A stretch of 19,654 bases of DNA, from positions 1-19,654 of the forward strand of contig CAAEDK010000281.1 in assembly GCA_900754605.1 (NCBI GenBank). The letters are read 5' to 3'. The stretch's first letter is position 1, and each line of letters begins with the position of its first letter. Positions 6,906 through 13,050 of the stretch are shown here, in pieces. Made by a program: the position numbers and the translations under genes. The notes beneath the pieces are model-generated. The model did no database searches, was not told the DNA's origin, and worked only from the letters and a program-made list of their open reading frames with translations. This DNA comes from an uncultured Oscillospiraceae bacterium. Its GTDB lineage: Bacteria > Bacillota_A > Clostridia > Oscillospirales > Oscillospiraceae.

Positions 6906-6934
6906 ATTATACAGGGATGGATCAGAAATTGCAA
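6906..6934 (-). promoter_or_regulatory. Sigma-A type promoter on the minus strand (small RNA)
   Basis: The -35 element is TTGCAA (6929-6934), the spacer exactly 17 bases, and the -10 element TATAAT (6906-6911). It points away from the XRE gene, into the predicted small RNA. Confidence 0.7.
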
Positions 6935-6936
6935 GA

Positions 6937-7183
6937 GGGAAAGTATCGAATTGGATGTCATGGCGCGGGAAAACTATTGCCATTTGTCCATACACAGGGT
7001 ATAATAGTTTCAATCAGTCTCAGAAATTGCTTTGAGCAGTTTACAGTGAACAGTGTTACACGGTGTCTGAAAGCCTGTTGGCTTTTGGGCACTTTTTGTT
7101 TTTCAGACATGCAGCGCAGATACAAAGGAGTGGTGGGTACCAAACTGGCATCTGTGTTGCTCCGTCATAGTCCTAACTGCGTC
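6937..7183. other. Gene-free stretch downstream of the XRE gene with a branched inverted repeat
   Basis: No supportable gene on either strand. It holds an imperfect nested inverted repeat: outer arms TGTCTGAAA/TTTCAGACA (7064-7072 with 7101-7109), extendable by a G-T pair, enclosing a small hairpin AGCC-TGTT-GGCT (7072-7083). No U-tract follows on the minus strand, so this is not a typical terminator for the XRE gene. Confidence 0.45.
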
Positions 7184-8029
7184 TCAGACAGGACTGCTGT
7201 CTGGCTGCGCCGGGCGGAAGAGTTCTACATCAGCAATCTCGACCCCACAAAGTTCGCCTACAACAGTCTCCTGGAAAGCGACTTCAAGCGTTGCGTGTTC
7301 ATCGACCATATACTCCACCGCTGTTAAGGCATAGTCAAAAAACGGAATACAGATCCGGTGGATATACTCGGAAAAAGCCTCGCCCTCACTGATTTCCTCA
7401 TAGCCCTTGATGGTCTCACACATATACCGCTGAAAATCAGCGGCGAGTTTGACTGACGAAGTTTCACCGACGAATAGATCGAGGAAAATATACCCGAAAA
7501 TAATGAAGTACCAAAAATATACCGGGTGTTCTCTGGTGATAAGAGAGCGGAAGTCTGCTTCTAAGGCGCCGCGTTGAGTGGCCTTCTGGGCCTGCTCAAG
7601 CAAATCCAAAACATTAAACAGTGCATCTGGATAGTTGGTCACAAACTGCCATCTTCTATACAGTTCCGGGTTTACTGTCTCAATTTGATTAAAATACTCT
7701 ACAAAGTATCCCATGATATCTTCACCGATATCATACGCCAGAAATTCCTCTGCGTTGAACGTATAGGAGTCCCATCTATGCATGGCCGCTTCCCGGACAA
7801 ATTTATTGTATATTCGGATAAATCGCTCCTTGTCGCTCTCTTGCAGGGAGTAGGCAGAACAACCCAGTGCATCAGCCAGAGCAGGAAGGTTTTTTTCCAA
7901 TGGCTCCCGCGCTCCTAACTCATATTTTTGATAATTGCTGACGGCCATCCCCAGTTTGTTCGCCACCTGAGCCTGGGTCTGCCCACTGCGCTGCCGATAG
8001 TATTTGATTCGGTCCATCATTCGGTCCAT
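7184..8029 (-). CDS. XRE-family transcriptional regulator, 281 aa, autoregulated
   Basis: Residues 6-60 form a Cro/C1-type helix-turn-helix (IKYYRQRSGQTQAQVANKLG, then SNYQKYELGAREP). The remaining 220 residues are a helical, aromatic-rich region of unknown function with a very hydrophobic stretch at about 170-187 (YFWYFIIFGYIFLDLF), which may be a buried helix bundle or a membrane-associated segment. The start at 8029 has GGGAG 9 bases upstream; a longer frame to 8074 would begin inside the operator. The promoter contains twin palindromes, so it almost certainly represses itself. It lies between the leftward and rightward accessory units and is the likely master switch. What signal the C-terminal domain senses is not known. 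Confidence 0.9.
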   Translation of the reverse strand: MDRMMDRIKYYRQRSGQTQAQVANKLGMAVSNYQKYELGAREPLEKNLPALADALGCSAYSLQESDKERFIRIYNKFVREAAMHRWDSYTFNAEEFLAYDIGEDIMGYFVEYFNQIETVNPELYRRWQFVTNYPDALFNVLDLLEQAQKATQRGALEADFRSLITREHPVYFWYFIIFGYIFLDLFVGETSSVKLAADFQRYMCETIKGYEEISEGEAFSEYIHRICIPFFDYALTAVEYMVDEHATLEVAFQETVVGELCGVEIADVELFRPAQPDSSPV

Positions 8030-8044
8030 GACTATGCACTCCCA

Positions 8045-8062
8045 ACATACAAAATTGTATGT
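8045..8062. promoter_or_regulatory. Operator O2 for the XRE regulator
   Basis: An 18-bp near-perfect palindrome, ACATACAA-AA-TTGTATGT, just downstream of the -10 box and overlapping the likely transcription start. Repressor bound here would block initiation or escape. It shares its arms with O1, 28 bp away. Confidence 0.85.
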
Positions 8063-8064
8063 AT

Positions 8065-8093
8065 AGTATAACACATACTTTTTTGTATGTCAA
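8065..8093 (-). promoter_or_regulatory. Consensus promoter of the XRE gene
   Basis: TTGACA (8088-8093), a 17-base spacer and TATACT (8065-8070), reading leftward to the XRE start at 8029. Operator O1 fills the spacer. Confidence 0.88.
8073..8090. promoter_or_regulatory. Operator O1 for the XRE regulator
   Basis: An 18-bp palindrome, ACATAC-TTTTTT-GTATGT, that overlaps the -35 element and fills the promoter spacer. Its outer arms are identical to those of O2. The centres of O1 and O2 are 28 bp apart, a little under three helical turns, which would allow two dimers to bind side by side. Confidence 0.85.
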
Positions 8094-8324
8094 CAGAAAA
8101 ATAAAGAACATCCGAATATGTTTTCAAAGCGGTTCTGATGCTGCTCTGTTTCCTGATGCCGGCCCGGGATTAGCCTGGGCCACTGTACAAGAAATAGATC
8201 GGTTTATCGGCCGCTTTTTTTATATAGATCCCCGCTGTCATTGTGGCCGGGGCGTCCCTGTTCTGCGGTGCGCCCTGCGGCACACCGATTATATATAGAT
8301 CACATCAAAAAAGGAGATATGAGA
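8094..8324. other. Leader region of the rightward unit
   Basis: No gene seen. It contains a GC-rich hairpin (8161-8168 with 8174-8181, one wobble) without a U-tract and a T-run at 8215-8220. TATATAGATC follows that run and occurs again at 8291-8300. AAGGAG at 8311-8316 serves the next gene. No convincing promoter for the rightward unit could be identified. Confidence 0.4.
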
Positions 8325-8873
8325 ATGCCTTATAATGTTGAACTTTGCTACGGATATTTTGAAGGCGAATGTGGTATTTATCACGCATTTAGGCTTGTAG
8401 CCCCGGAGAAAGATTTTCCCGACGATGTGGAGAAATCTCTTGCGGAAAGCCTTGAGACCAAAGCAGACAATCCGAATTTCAAATGGGACTGTATGCACCT
8501 CAATTTGCCGGATGCCATTGTGGAACGCATCAAAGCGGATGGTGTACGGGAGTATCTTACTGCTCAGAAAGGTGAACATCAGGACATACAGCGGTCTGTG
8601 GACCAGCAAAACGATCATGCGAGAGGAACTTACCAGACGAAGTATATCAGGGTGTTGGGCCATGCAGAAGTTACAGTTTCAGTCCGGATCAAAGTCAGAG
8701 ATGATGAAACACTTAGCGAGCAGGATATATATGCCAGGGCTGGAAAGAAATTTGGAGGCATCATGGCCTTTGTCGGCAATGGCGGCATGGATAAACTCAT
8801 CGGTGTTGAGGGCGAAGGGGAGACAATTTCAGCCGATGAGGCGCCGGTGTTCGATGACTATATGGAGGAGTGA
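8325..8873 (+). CDS. Hypothetical protein, 182 aa, first gene of the rightward unit
   Basis: Not recognised. It is a soluble, acidic protein with a strand-type N-terminus (YNVELCYGYFEGECG), a helical middle with many charged residues, a strand pair (AEVTVSVRIKVRDDE) and an acidic C-terminal tail. There are no Cys pairs and no membrane segment. The start at 8325 has AAGGAG 8 bases upstream; an ATG at 8319 is too close to that site, and the frame is open back to 8241 without a site. It begins a five-gene run, separated by only 5 bases from the next gene, on the far side of the XRE operator region. Confidence 0.78.
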   Translation: MPYNVELCYGYFEGECGIYHAFRLVAPEKDFPDDVEKSLAESLETKADNPNFKWDCMHLNLPDAIVERIKADGVREYLTAQKGEHQDIQRSVDQQNDHARGTYQTKYIRVLGHAEVTVSVRIKVRDDETLSEQDIYARAGKKFGGIMAFVGNGGMDKLIGVEGEGETISADEAPVFDDYMEE

Positions 8874-8878
8874 ACAGT

Positions 8879-9448
8879 ATGAAAGAGAATAAACAGGTGA
8901 ATCCCGCTGTTTCCAGCTGCACTGCAGAGATTGTTCAAAAGGATGGACTTGCCAAGATTTCCCGCAGTCCTGGTATTGCTGTACACAACTATATTGTGGG
9001 CGGCGGTTGGCGAGGATGTTCCAACGAGTTGGACACCGTTGTCATGCGGGAAGCCGAGTTCCTGCGGGACCACTATCACATCAATGTTACCATCCGGTTT
9101 AATTCGAATCGGTTGAGCGGCGGGGCATGGCTGATCGACTCCAAGAAGGACGGCATCGGCAGCAACAGCAGTATCGGCCTGGGTGCCAGCCTTGTGAACA
9201 GCAGACTGCGTGCAATTTTATTGGAAGAGAAGATGAAGATGTCCAGCGAGGAATTCCGGCGACTGTGCCGCGAAACGGATTCCATGATGTTCTCCACACA
9301 CATCGACCTCAAGAAAGCAGAGCACTGTGTACCCGCAGATAGTAAATATATTCTTCTGGATTCAGAACACCGGGATTTTACATCTTTAGATGAGGCAATC
9401 TGCTATCTCAAAACCCATGCTTTCGGGTTAAAACAGGAAAGGATTTGA
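8879..9448 (+). CDS. Hypothetical protein, 189 aa
   Basis: Not recognised. It has a Gly-rich loop IVGGGWRGCSNE at about residues 44-55, a strand HINVTIRFN, a further Gly/Ser-rich stretch (GIGSNSSIGLGASL) and a helical C-terminal half. The Gly-rich loops could bind a nucleotide, but no complete P-loop (GxxxxGKS/T) is present. The ATG at 8879 has GGAGG about 10 bases upstream, at the end of the preceding gene; a GTG at 8870 overlaps that gene's stop. It is clearly co-transcribed with its neighbours. Confidence 0.78.
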   Translation: MKENKQVNPAVSSCTAEIVQKDGLAKISRSPGIAVHNYIVGGGWRGCSNELDTVVMREAEFLRDHYHINVTIRFNSNRLSGGAWLIDSKKDGIGSNSSIGLGASLVNSRLRAILLEEKMKMSSEEFRRLCRETDSMMFSTHIDLKKAEHCVPADSKYILLDSEHRDFTSLDEAICYLKTHAFGLKQERI

Positions 9449-9459
9449 GGAGAAAGAAC

Positions 9460-9942
9460 ATGAATGAAGTCAAAAGACAGGCGACTGAGACAATGGACGA
9501 ACTGCATCAGACCATCCCGTACTGTAGTTACTGTGCGGTGATGGATGGGCTGCAGGAGATAGAGACTCTGCGCGACCGGGATGAGGAACTGGAGAAACTC
9601 TGGGCTGAGTTTGGAGATGTGCCGATGAACCCGGAGACCGAATGTATCGAGGCCCCATTCATGGGGTGGGGGGTCGGTATTCACCGGGAGGAAATATGGA
9701 GTTGGTTTGATCAGCGGTATAGCAAGGGCATTGCCTACCTGCTGTACGGAGGTGCCGAGGATTATGTACCGGAGACAAAGCGGCTCTATGGATTAAGGAA
9801 GCGCTGCTTTGAGTGCGAATCTCGGTCTTGCCAGTTCAATCATGACGGAGAATGCAGGTTCGTTCTGGTTCATGAACGGGAGCCGCAGATTACGGAAGCG
9901 GACGGATGCATTGATTACGACTATTCAGAAGAGAATACGTGA
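9460..9942 (+). CDS. Cys-rich hypothetical protein, 160 aa
   Basis: Not recognised as a named family. It has C22/C25 near the start, an aromatic middle (MGWGVGIHREEIWSWFDQRY) and a C-terminal Cys cluster C116, C119, C124, C132 in the form CFECESRSC...GECRF, followed by an acidic tail. The C-terminal cluster looks like a single zinc site. The ATG at 9460 has GAGGAG at a good distance; a TTG at 9445 overlaps the ribosome site and the previous gene's end. There is a 91-base gap to the next gene. Confidence 0.78.
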   Translation: MNEVKRQATETMDELHQTIPYCSYCAVMDGLQEIETLRDRDEELEKLWAEFGDVPMNPETECIEAPFMGWGVGIHREEIWSWFDQRYSKGIAYLLYGGAEDYVPETKRLYGLRKRCFECESRSCQFNHDGECRFVLVHEREPQITEADGCIDYDYSEENT

Positions 9943-10033
9943 CGATAGATAGAGATACTGGTGAACACTGGTCTGATGCTATGTGTGAGGCCGGATGCGC
10001 ACAGACTATATCTGGAACAAATCTGGAGGAGAC

Positions 10034-10435
10034 ATGAAACAATTCGATTTATTTGAGTGCCAGAAAGAATTGGATATCCAAGCAAAGCGGGAACAAATGT
10101 TTCAAAAATGGAGGCTGCTTCCACCAGAACGCCTGATTCTGGCGGGAACTCCGGACAGACGCCGACTTGGCGAAGAACTGGCAGATGGATACTGCATGGT
10201 CTGGGAACAGGCCCTTCATCGTTGCCAGGGACTCCCGCCCAATCAGGAGATTTGGCTAAACCACATAGAGAAGCCTGAGTATTGGGTCATGAATTGGAAT
10301 GATGATCCATGTGGAGAGCATATTGAAATCTGCCCATTTTGCCACGCCAACCTCGCATGTGGGGAGGGCGATGCGGTTCTGATTAAAGCCGATGATGGTT
10401 GGTGGCGCATCCTGGGCTTCATGGAAGCAGAGTGA
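10034..10435 (+). CDS. Zinc-ribbon-like hypothetical protein, 133 aa
   Basis: Not recognised. The N-terminal half is helical and basic (ERLILAGTPDRRRLGEELADGY), and the C-terminal part has C93, then C100/C103 and C109 in CPFCHANLAC, a half zinc ribbon, ending with a strand DDGWWRILGFMEAE. The start at 10034 has GGAGGAG 4-8 bases upstream; the frame is open back to 9995 but without a site. It resembles the other Cys-rich proteins of this block in having a short metal-binding module in a small soluble protein. Confidence 0.78.
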   Translation: MKQFDLFECQKELDIQAKREQMFQKWRLLPPERLILAGTPDRRRLGEELADGYCMVWEQALHRCQGLPPNQEIWLNHIEKPEYWVMNWNDDPCGEHIEICPFCHANLACGEGDAVLIKADDGWWRILGFMEAE

Positions 10436-10551
10436 TGAGCAACAGGAGCAGGAAGTTGGCTTTCCATACAAAAGGAGTCCGCAGGTTACAAGCCTGTACC
10501 TTGCAACTGATAGAATCCCCTATAATGAATCATCAGGGAAGGAATGCGAAT

Positions 10552-11160
10552 ATGAATTTTTCAGAAATCAGACACGATTATATTTGGGGCCCCGCAGTGG
10601 AAAACGGCGCAAATGGTGGCCATGACCTGCTTGCCGCCGTTTCCATCGATGCTTGGAAGAGCGCAGACGACAATGAAGAGGGTGAGGTCCTCGCCAATGT
10701 GCTTCTGACAGCGCATGGCGACATGATTGTAGACTTTCACGATAATGGGGTCAGGATGCATCAACCGGTTCTGGATCACATCCGGGCAGCAGAAGAAACC
10801 CTGAAGCAGATCTGGCAGGAAAAGGTTTGCCAGTACAGCGGGAAAATAGTCTGTGCCACGGTACTGACCATTCCGCGCAGCGTGATGGATCAGATCAATG
10901 ACTACCTGAACGCTGATACAGAGGATGCCTATCAGGGGGAGGACAACACCATCACCTATACAGCTCATTTCCCCGATGGGAAAGAAATGGATGTGAAGTG
11001 CTGCGGCTGCCGAGACGAATCCTCATGGACGGAGGCGGTTCTCTTCGATAAAAACGGTGCTGAATTGTGCTGTAGTGAACCTGCCGATGAGTATGACGGA
11101 ACATGGACCCTGGAGAATGAAGGGGTGGAATACATCGTCTACATCGCAGTTGAGAAATAA
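10552..11160 (+). CDS. Hypothetical protein, 202 aa, last gene of the rightward unit
   Basis: Not recognised. It begins FSEIRHDYIWGPAVENG, continues with an alpha/beta pattern (EEGEVLANVLLTAHGDMIVDFHDNG in part), a helix with EETLKQIWQEK and a beta-rich C-terminal half containing a Cys pair (KCCGC), and ends in a strand EYIVYIAVEK. The ATG at 10552 has AAGGA 8 bases upstream. An alternative ATG at 10435 overlaps the preceding stop (TGATGA) and would add 39 residues of low-complexity basic sequence, so it is less likely. The unit ends at the palindrome at 11191. Confidence 0.8.
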   Translation: MNFSEIRHDYIWGPAVENGANGGHDLLAAVSIDAWKSADDNEEGEVLANVLLTAHGDMIVDFHDNGVRMHQPVLDHIRAAEETLKQIWQEKVCQYSGKIVCATVLTIPRSVMDQINDYLNADTEDAYQGEDNTITYTAHFPDGKEMDVKCCGCRDESSWTEAVLFDKNGAELCCSEPADEYDGTWTLENEGVEYIVYIAVEK

Positions 11161-11190
11161 GGGCAACTAAAGTTATTCAGAAAAGCAGAC

Positions 11191-11220
11191 AGGGCGGGTA
11201 TCTGTACAGATACCCGCCCT
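11191..11220. terminator. 30-bp perfect palindrome between convergent genes (probable bidirectional terminator)
   Basis: AGGGCGGGTATCTGT is followed at once by its exact reverse complement, a 15-bp arm with no spacer. It lies 30 bases after the 202-aa gene and 23 bases after the small leftward gene. The flanking tails are poor in U (GGTGCTCTCT on plus, GTCTGCTTTTCTG on minus), so it is a strong hairpin but an untypical terminator. Confidence 0.65.
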
Positions 11221-11243
11221 GGTGCTCTCTCAGAATGGATGCG

Positions 11244-11483
11244 TTAATTCTCGCTTGTATCCTGTCTGCTTCGGCGTTTCTGACGCTGAGGCGTCTTTTT
11301 TTGCTGCTTGGCGTCCATCTCGTAGAGCCATACACTAACCGGGGCGTTCCAAGGCTCGTTTTTGCTGGGGATATTTTTGATCAGACTCTGGGAGGTCAGC
11401 CCCAGACGCTTGGCCAAGGCGATATCCGCATCGTTCAACCGGCACTTTTTCTTGGCATTCTGCCACATCTGCTCACTGTACAT
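11244..11483 (-). CDS. Small hypothetical protein, 79 aa, of a common Firmicutes family
   Basis: A helical, basic protein with the pattern DADIALAKRLGLTSQSLIKNIP...PWNAPVSVWL. I recognise this as a widespread small Firmicutes family of unknown function, with conserved SLIKNIP and W-APV-W elements; I recall no established role. The C-terminus is a Lys/Arg/Gln-rich tail. The ATG at 11483 is preferred to a GTG at 11489 because the purine-rich GGGGGG site lies 9 bases before it. It runs leftward, convergent with the rightward unit, and is set apart from it by a perfect palindrome. Confidence 0.75.
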   Translation of the reverse strand: MYSEQMWQNAKKKCRLNDADIALAKRLGLTSQSLIKNIPSKNEPWNAPVSVWLYEMDAKQQKKTPQRQKRRSRQDTSEN

Positions 11484-11509
11484 TGCCACACGCCCCCCTG
11501 ATATACAGT

Positions 11510-11515
11510 ATTATA
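11510..11515 (-). promoter_or_regulatory. Possible -10 box of the 79-aa gene
   Basis: TATAAT on the minus strand, 27 bases before the ATG at 11483, in an AT-rich stretch. No good -35 element is seen at the usual spacing. Confidence 0.35.
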
Positions 11516-11542
11516 TAATCAGTAGTAATACAAAAAGGATAG

Positions 11543-11680
11543 ATTATTGCGCGCCCCATTCGACAGGCATCCCACTCGGCTGTATTGTACTCTGCGTCAG
11601 AGTCTATCAGCAGACAGGTGAAAAAAGAGTGCTTCTCGTAAATTTTTCACCAATTTCGTCACAGGTCAAGCGACTTATGT
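11543..11680 (-). pseudogene. Degraded DtxR-family regulator relic (C-terminal part)
   Basis: The minus strand from about 11642 to 11547 reads YEKHSFFTCLL...EWDACRMGRAI, which aligns without gaps to YEKHCFFTRLL...EQDACRMEHAI of the intact regulator at 12666-13034: 21 of 32 residues agree by eye. Just upstream, LTCDEIGEKF matches LTDVGREVAEK in another frame, because one base is missing at the GAAAAA-TT-TAC junction. The N-terminal helix-turn-helix is absent or unrecognisable. The metal ligands of the CxxEH motif have become CRMGR. It cannot encode a working regulator. Confidence 0.85.
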
Positions 11681-11828
11681 GTTTCGACGACAATGCTCCA
11701 ACTGGGGAACGTCCATGACTTATCACATTCTGACAACCCTACCTGTGGATATATCCTTTGGTGCCTGCTCTGGGTCTACAAACTGGACGCCGCCTGTAAC
11801 GGCGTATGGTGTTTCCACTTAAAAACGC

Positions 11829-11857
11829 TTTACAGCGGTTTGGTTTGTCTGTACAAT
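11829..11857 (+). promoter_or_regulatory. Promoter of the small membrane protein gene
   Basis: TTTACA (11829-11834), a 17-base spacer and TACAAT (11852-11857), 39 bases before the ATG at 11897. Confidence 0.65.
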
Positions 11858-11896
11858 AATTCTATAAATTGGCGTTTCTAAAGGAGGAGTATCATT

Positions 11897-12121
11897 ATGA
11901 ACAATAAATCAATAGTAGGCGCATTGCTCATACTCGCATCAGCTGTTTTATTTTCTGCTTCCCTAATCTGCTCATCGCTTTCTGCTGTCGCAACTGCTAC
12001 ATTAGGATTCATTGCCACATCTAAACCATCAAGTATCACGATTTTGATATACGTCATTAGCGCGCTTCTTGCTGCAACGGGTTTAATATTGATTCTATTA
12101 GACTTTAAAGCAAAACATTGA
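11897..12121 (+). CDS. Small membrane protein, 74 aa, two transmembrane segments
   Basis: Not recognised. Two hydrophobic segments (about residues 6-37, GALLILASAVLFSASLIC and onward, and 47-68, ITILIYVISALLAATGLILI) are joined by a short polar loop (ATSKPSS), with a basic end (DFKAKH) that would favour a cytoplasmic C-terminus. AAAGGAGGAG precedes the ATG by 7 bases and a -35/-10 pair lies upstream, so it looks actively expressed. It stands alone between two broken regulator genes. It is too long and too regular for a typical type I toxin peptide, although that remains an alternative. Confidence 0.75.
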   Translation: MNNKSIVGALLILASAVLFSASLICSSLSAVATATLGFIATSKPSSITILIYVISALLAATGLILILLDFKAKH

Positions 12122-12253
12122 TATGTACCCAAGTTTTATGCCATCGTAAGTTCTAGTAGCTGATCAAATCAACATAAATGACAGTTTCTAACTTGTAAGA
12201 AAAAGCGGCATCATACAGAGTGCGGAGTATAAGAAAGCACGCAACTATATTAA
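12122..12253. other. Intergenic stretch after the small membrane gene
   Basis: No gene seen. A 30-codon open stretch with a helical look (SAEYKKARNYIK) runs rightward from about 12196 into the next hairpin. It has no start site and may be the tail of a lost gene. Confidence 0.3.
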
Positions 12254-12288
12254 AACAGGGGGGCTTTTGATCGGAAGCTCCCCCTGTT
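12254..12288. terminator. Probable terminator of the broken response-regulator gene
   Basis: A 10-bp stem with one G-T wobble (12254-12263 with 12279-12288), followed by TTTTAATATAG on the minus strand and AGGCTTTATT on the plus strand. It overlaps the old stop codon of the response-regulator relic. Confidence 0.6.
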
Positions 12289-12553
12289 AGGCTTTATTAT
12301 GGCGTCCCGGCGGCAAAAATTTATAACCTTACCCATACACGATTTGGATAAAGTCAGCGTTCAGCTTATGACGCAACTCGTAAATGATGCTGGAGATACC
12401 CGTCCAACTGCTGTCGAACGAATCAGGATCGACAAGTTCATAGATTTCCCTTTGTGAAAACACCCGTCCGGGCCGCTGGACAAGCAAATGGAACACATCA
12501 AACTCCATAGGGGGCAACTCTATGATTGACCCTGCCAGAACACTTGACGGCAC
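12287..12553 (-). pseudogene. Broken OmpR-family response regulator, DNA-binding domain only
   Basis: The minus strand reads as an OmpR/PhoB winged-helix domain: ELPPMEFDVFHLLVQRPGRVFS, then IIYELRHKL and IQIVYG. A TAA at 12329-12331 interrupts the conserved VYGxGYKF, and the frame continues GYKFLPPGRHNKA to a second stop at 12287. No receiver domain precedes the winged helix; upstream the frame meets unrelated sequence at about 12553. Both a 5' truncation and a nonsense mutation are therefore visible. A sensor kinase is also missing. This is the remains of a two-component system. Confidence 0.8.
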
Positions 12554-12665
12554 GCAACATCAATACACAAAGCCATGCACCGCAGGGAGGCGGAGGGCAT
12601 AACCGTACATATGAACAGTTTTCCCGCTCTATCACCCCCAATGGCCTCGACGGATCGGCCGCCTT

Positions 12666-13034
12666 TTATTTGTCCTTTAGCCCTGATTTTATTTTCTGAA
12701 AACTGTCGTCGCTGATTGCGTGCTCCATGCGGCAGGCATCTTGCTCGGCGGTCTTGGGCTCTACACCTGCATCCACCAGCAGGCGGGTGAAAAAGCAGTG
12801 CTTCTCATAGGTTTTTTCAGCAACCTCTCGGCCCACATCTGTCAGGTGCAAGAAAGAGTCTTCGTCCATAATGAGAAACCCACCCTCTTTCAAAGTAGAG
12901 ACCGCATGACACACACTGGGTTTCGATACATCAAGATGCCGGGCCACATCTACGGAGCGTACCATACCTTTCTTCCTCTTTAGGACAAGGATTGCTTCCA
13001 GATAGTCTTCGCCAGATGCGTGTAATTGTTTCAT
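12666..13034 (-). CDS. DtxR/MntR-family metal-dependent regulator, 122 aa
   Basis: An N-terminal winged helix (about 7-60, with VDVARHLDVSKPSVCHAV as recognition region) is followed by the dimerisation and metal-binding domain. Metal ligands can be read by position: D10 and E13 (EDYLEAI), H79 (YEKH), and C101, E104, H105 in CRMEH. D10 and E13 correspond to the MntR-type ligands, whereas Cys at 101 is the DtxR/IdeR-type ligand, so the metal specificity (Fe or Mn) is ambiguous. At 122 aa it lacks the SH3-like third domain, like MntR. The start at 13034 has AGGAG upstream. It is the last gene of the transporter operon (16-base gap), so it probably represses the operon and itself when metal is plentiful. 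Confidence 0.92.
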   Translation of the reverse strand: MKQLHASGEDYLEAILVLKRKKGMVRSVDVARHLDVSKPSVCHAVSTLKEGGFLIMDEDSFLHLTDVGREVAEKTYEKHCFFTRLLVDAGVEPKTAEQDACRMEHAISDDSFQKIKSGLKDK

Positions 13035-13050
13035 GGGGAGCTCCTCTCCA

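Noticed and set aside
6624..7004. 126-codon open frame on the plus strand
   Set aside because: It runs through two terminator hairpins and the predicted small-RNA region and has no ribosome site or domain.
6917..7327. 136-codon open frame on the plus strand
   Set aside because: No ribosome site; it crosses the inverted repeat and enters the 3' end of the XRE gene in antisense.
8220..8300. Two copies of TATATAGATC about 70 bases apart
   Set aside because: Too short and AT-rich to claim a functional repeat; neither copy has a matching -35 box.
9995..10033. In-frame extension MRTDYIWNKSGGD before the 133-aa gene, resembling RHDYIW near the start of the 202-aa protein
   Set aside because: The likeness is only four residues and the extension lacks a ribosome site, whereas the ATG at 10034 has an excellent one.
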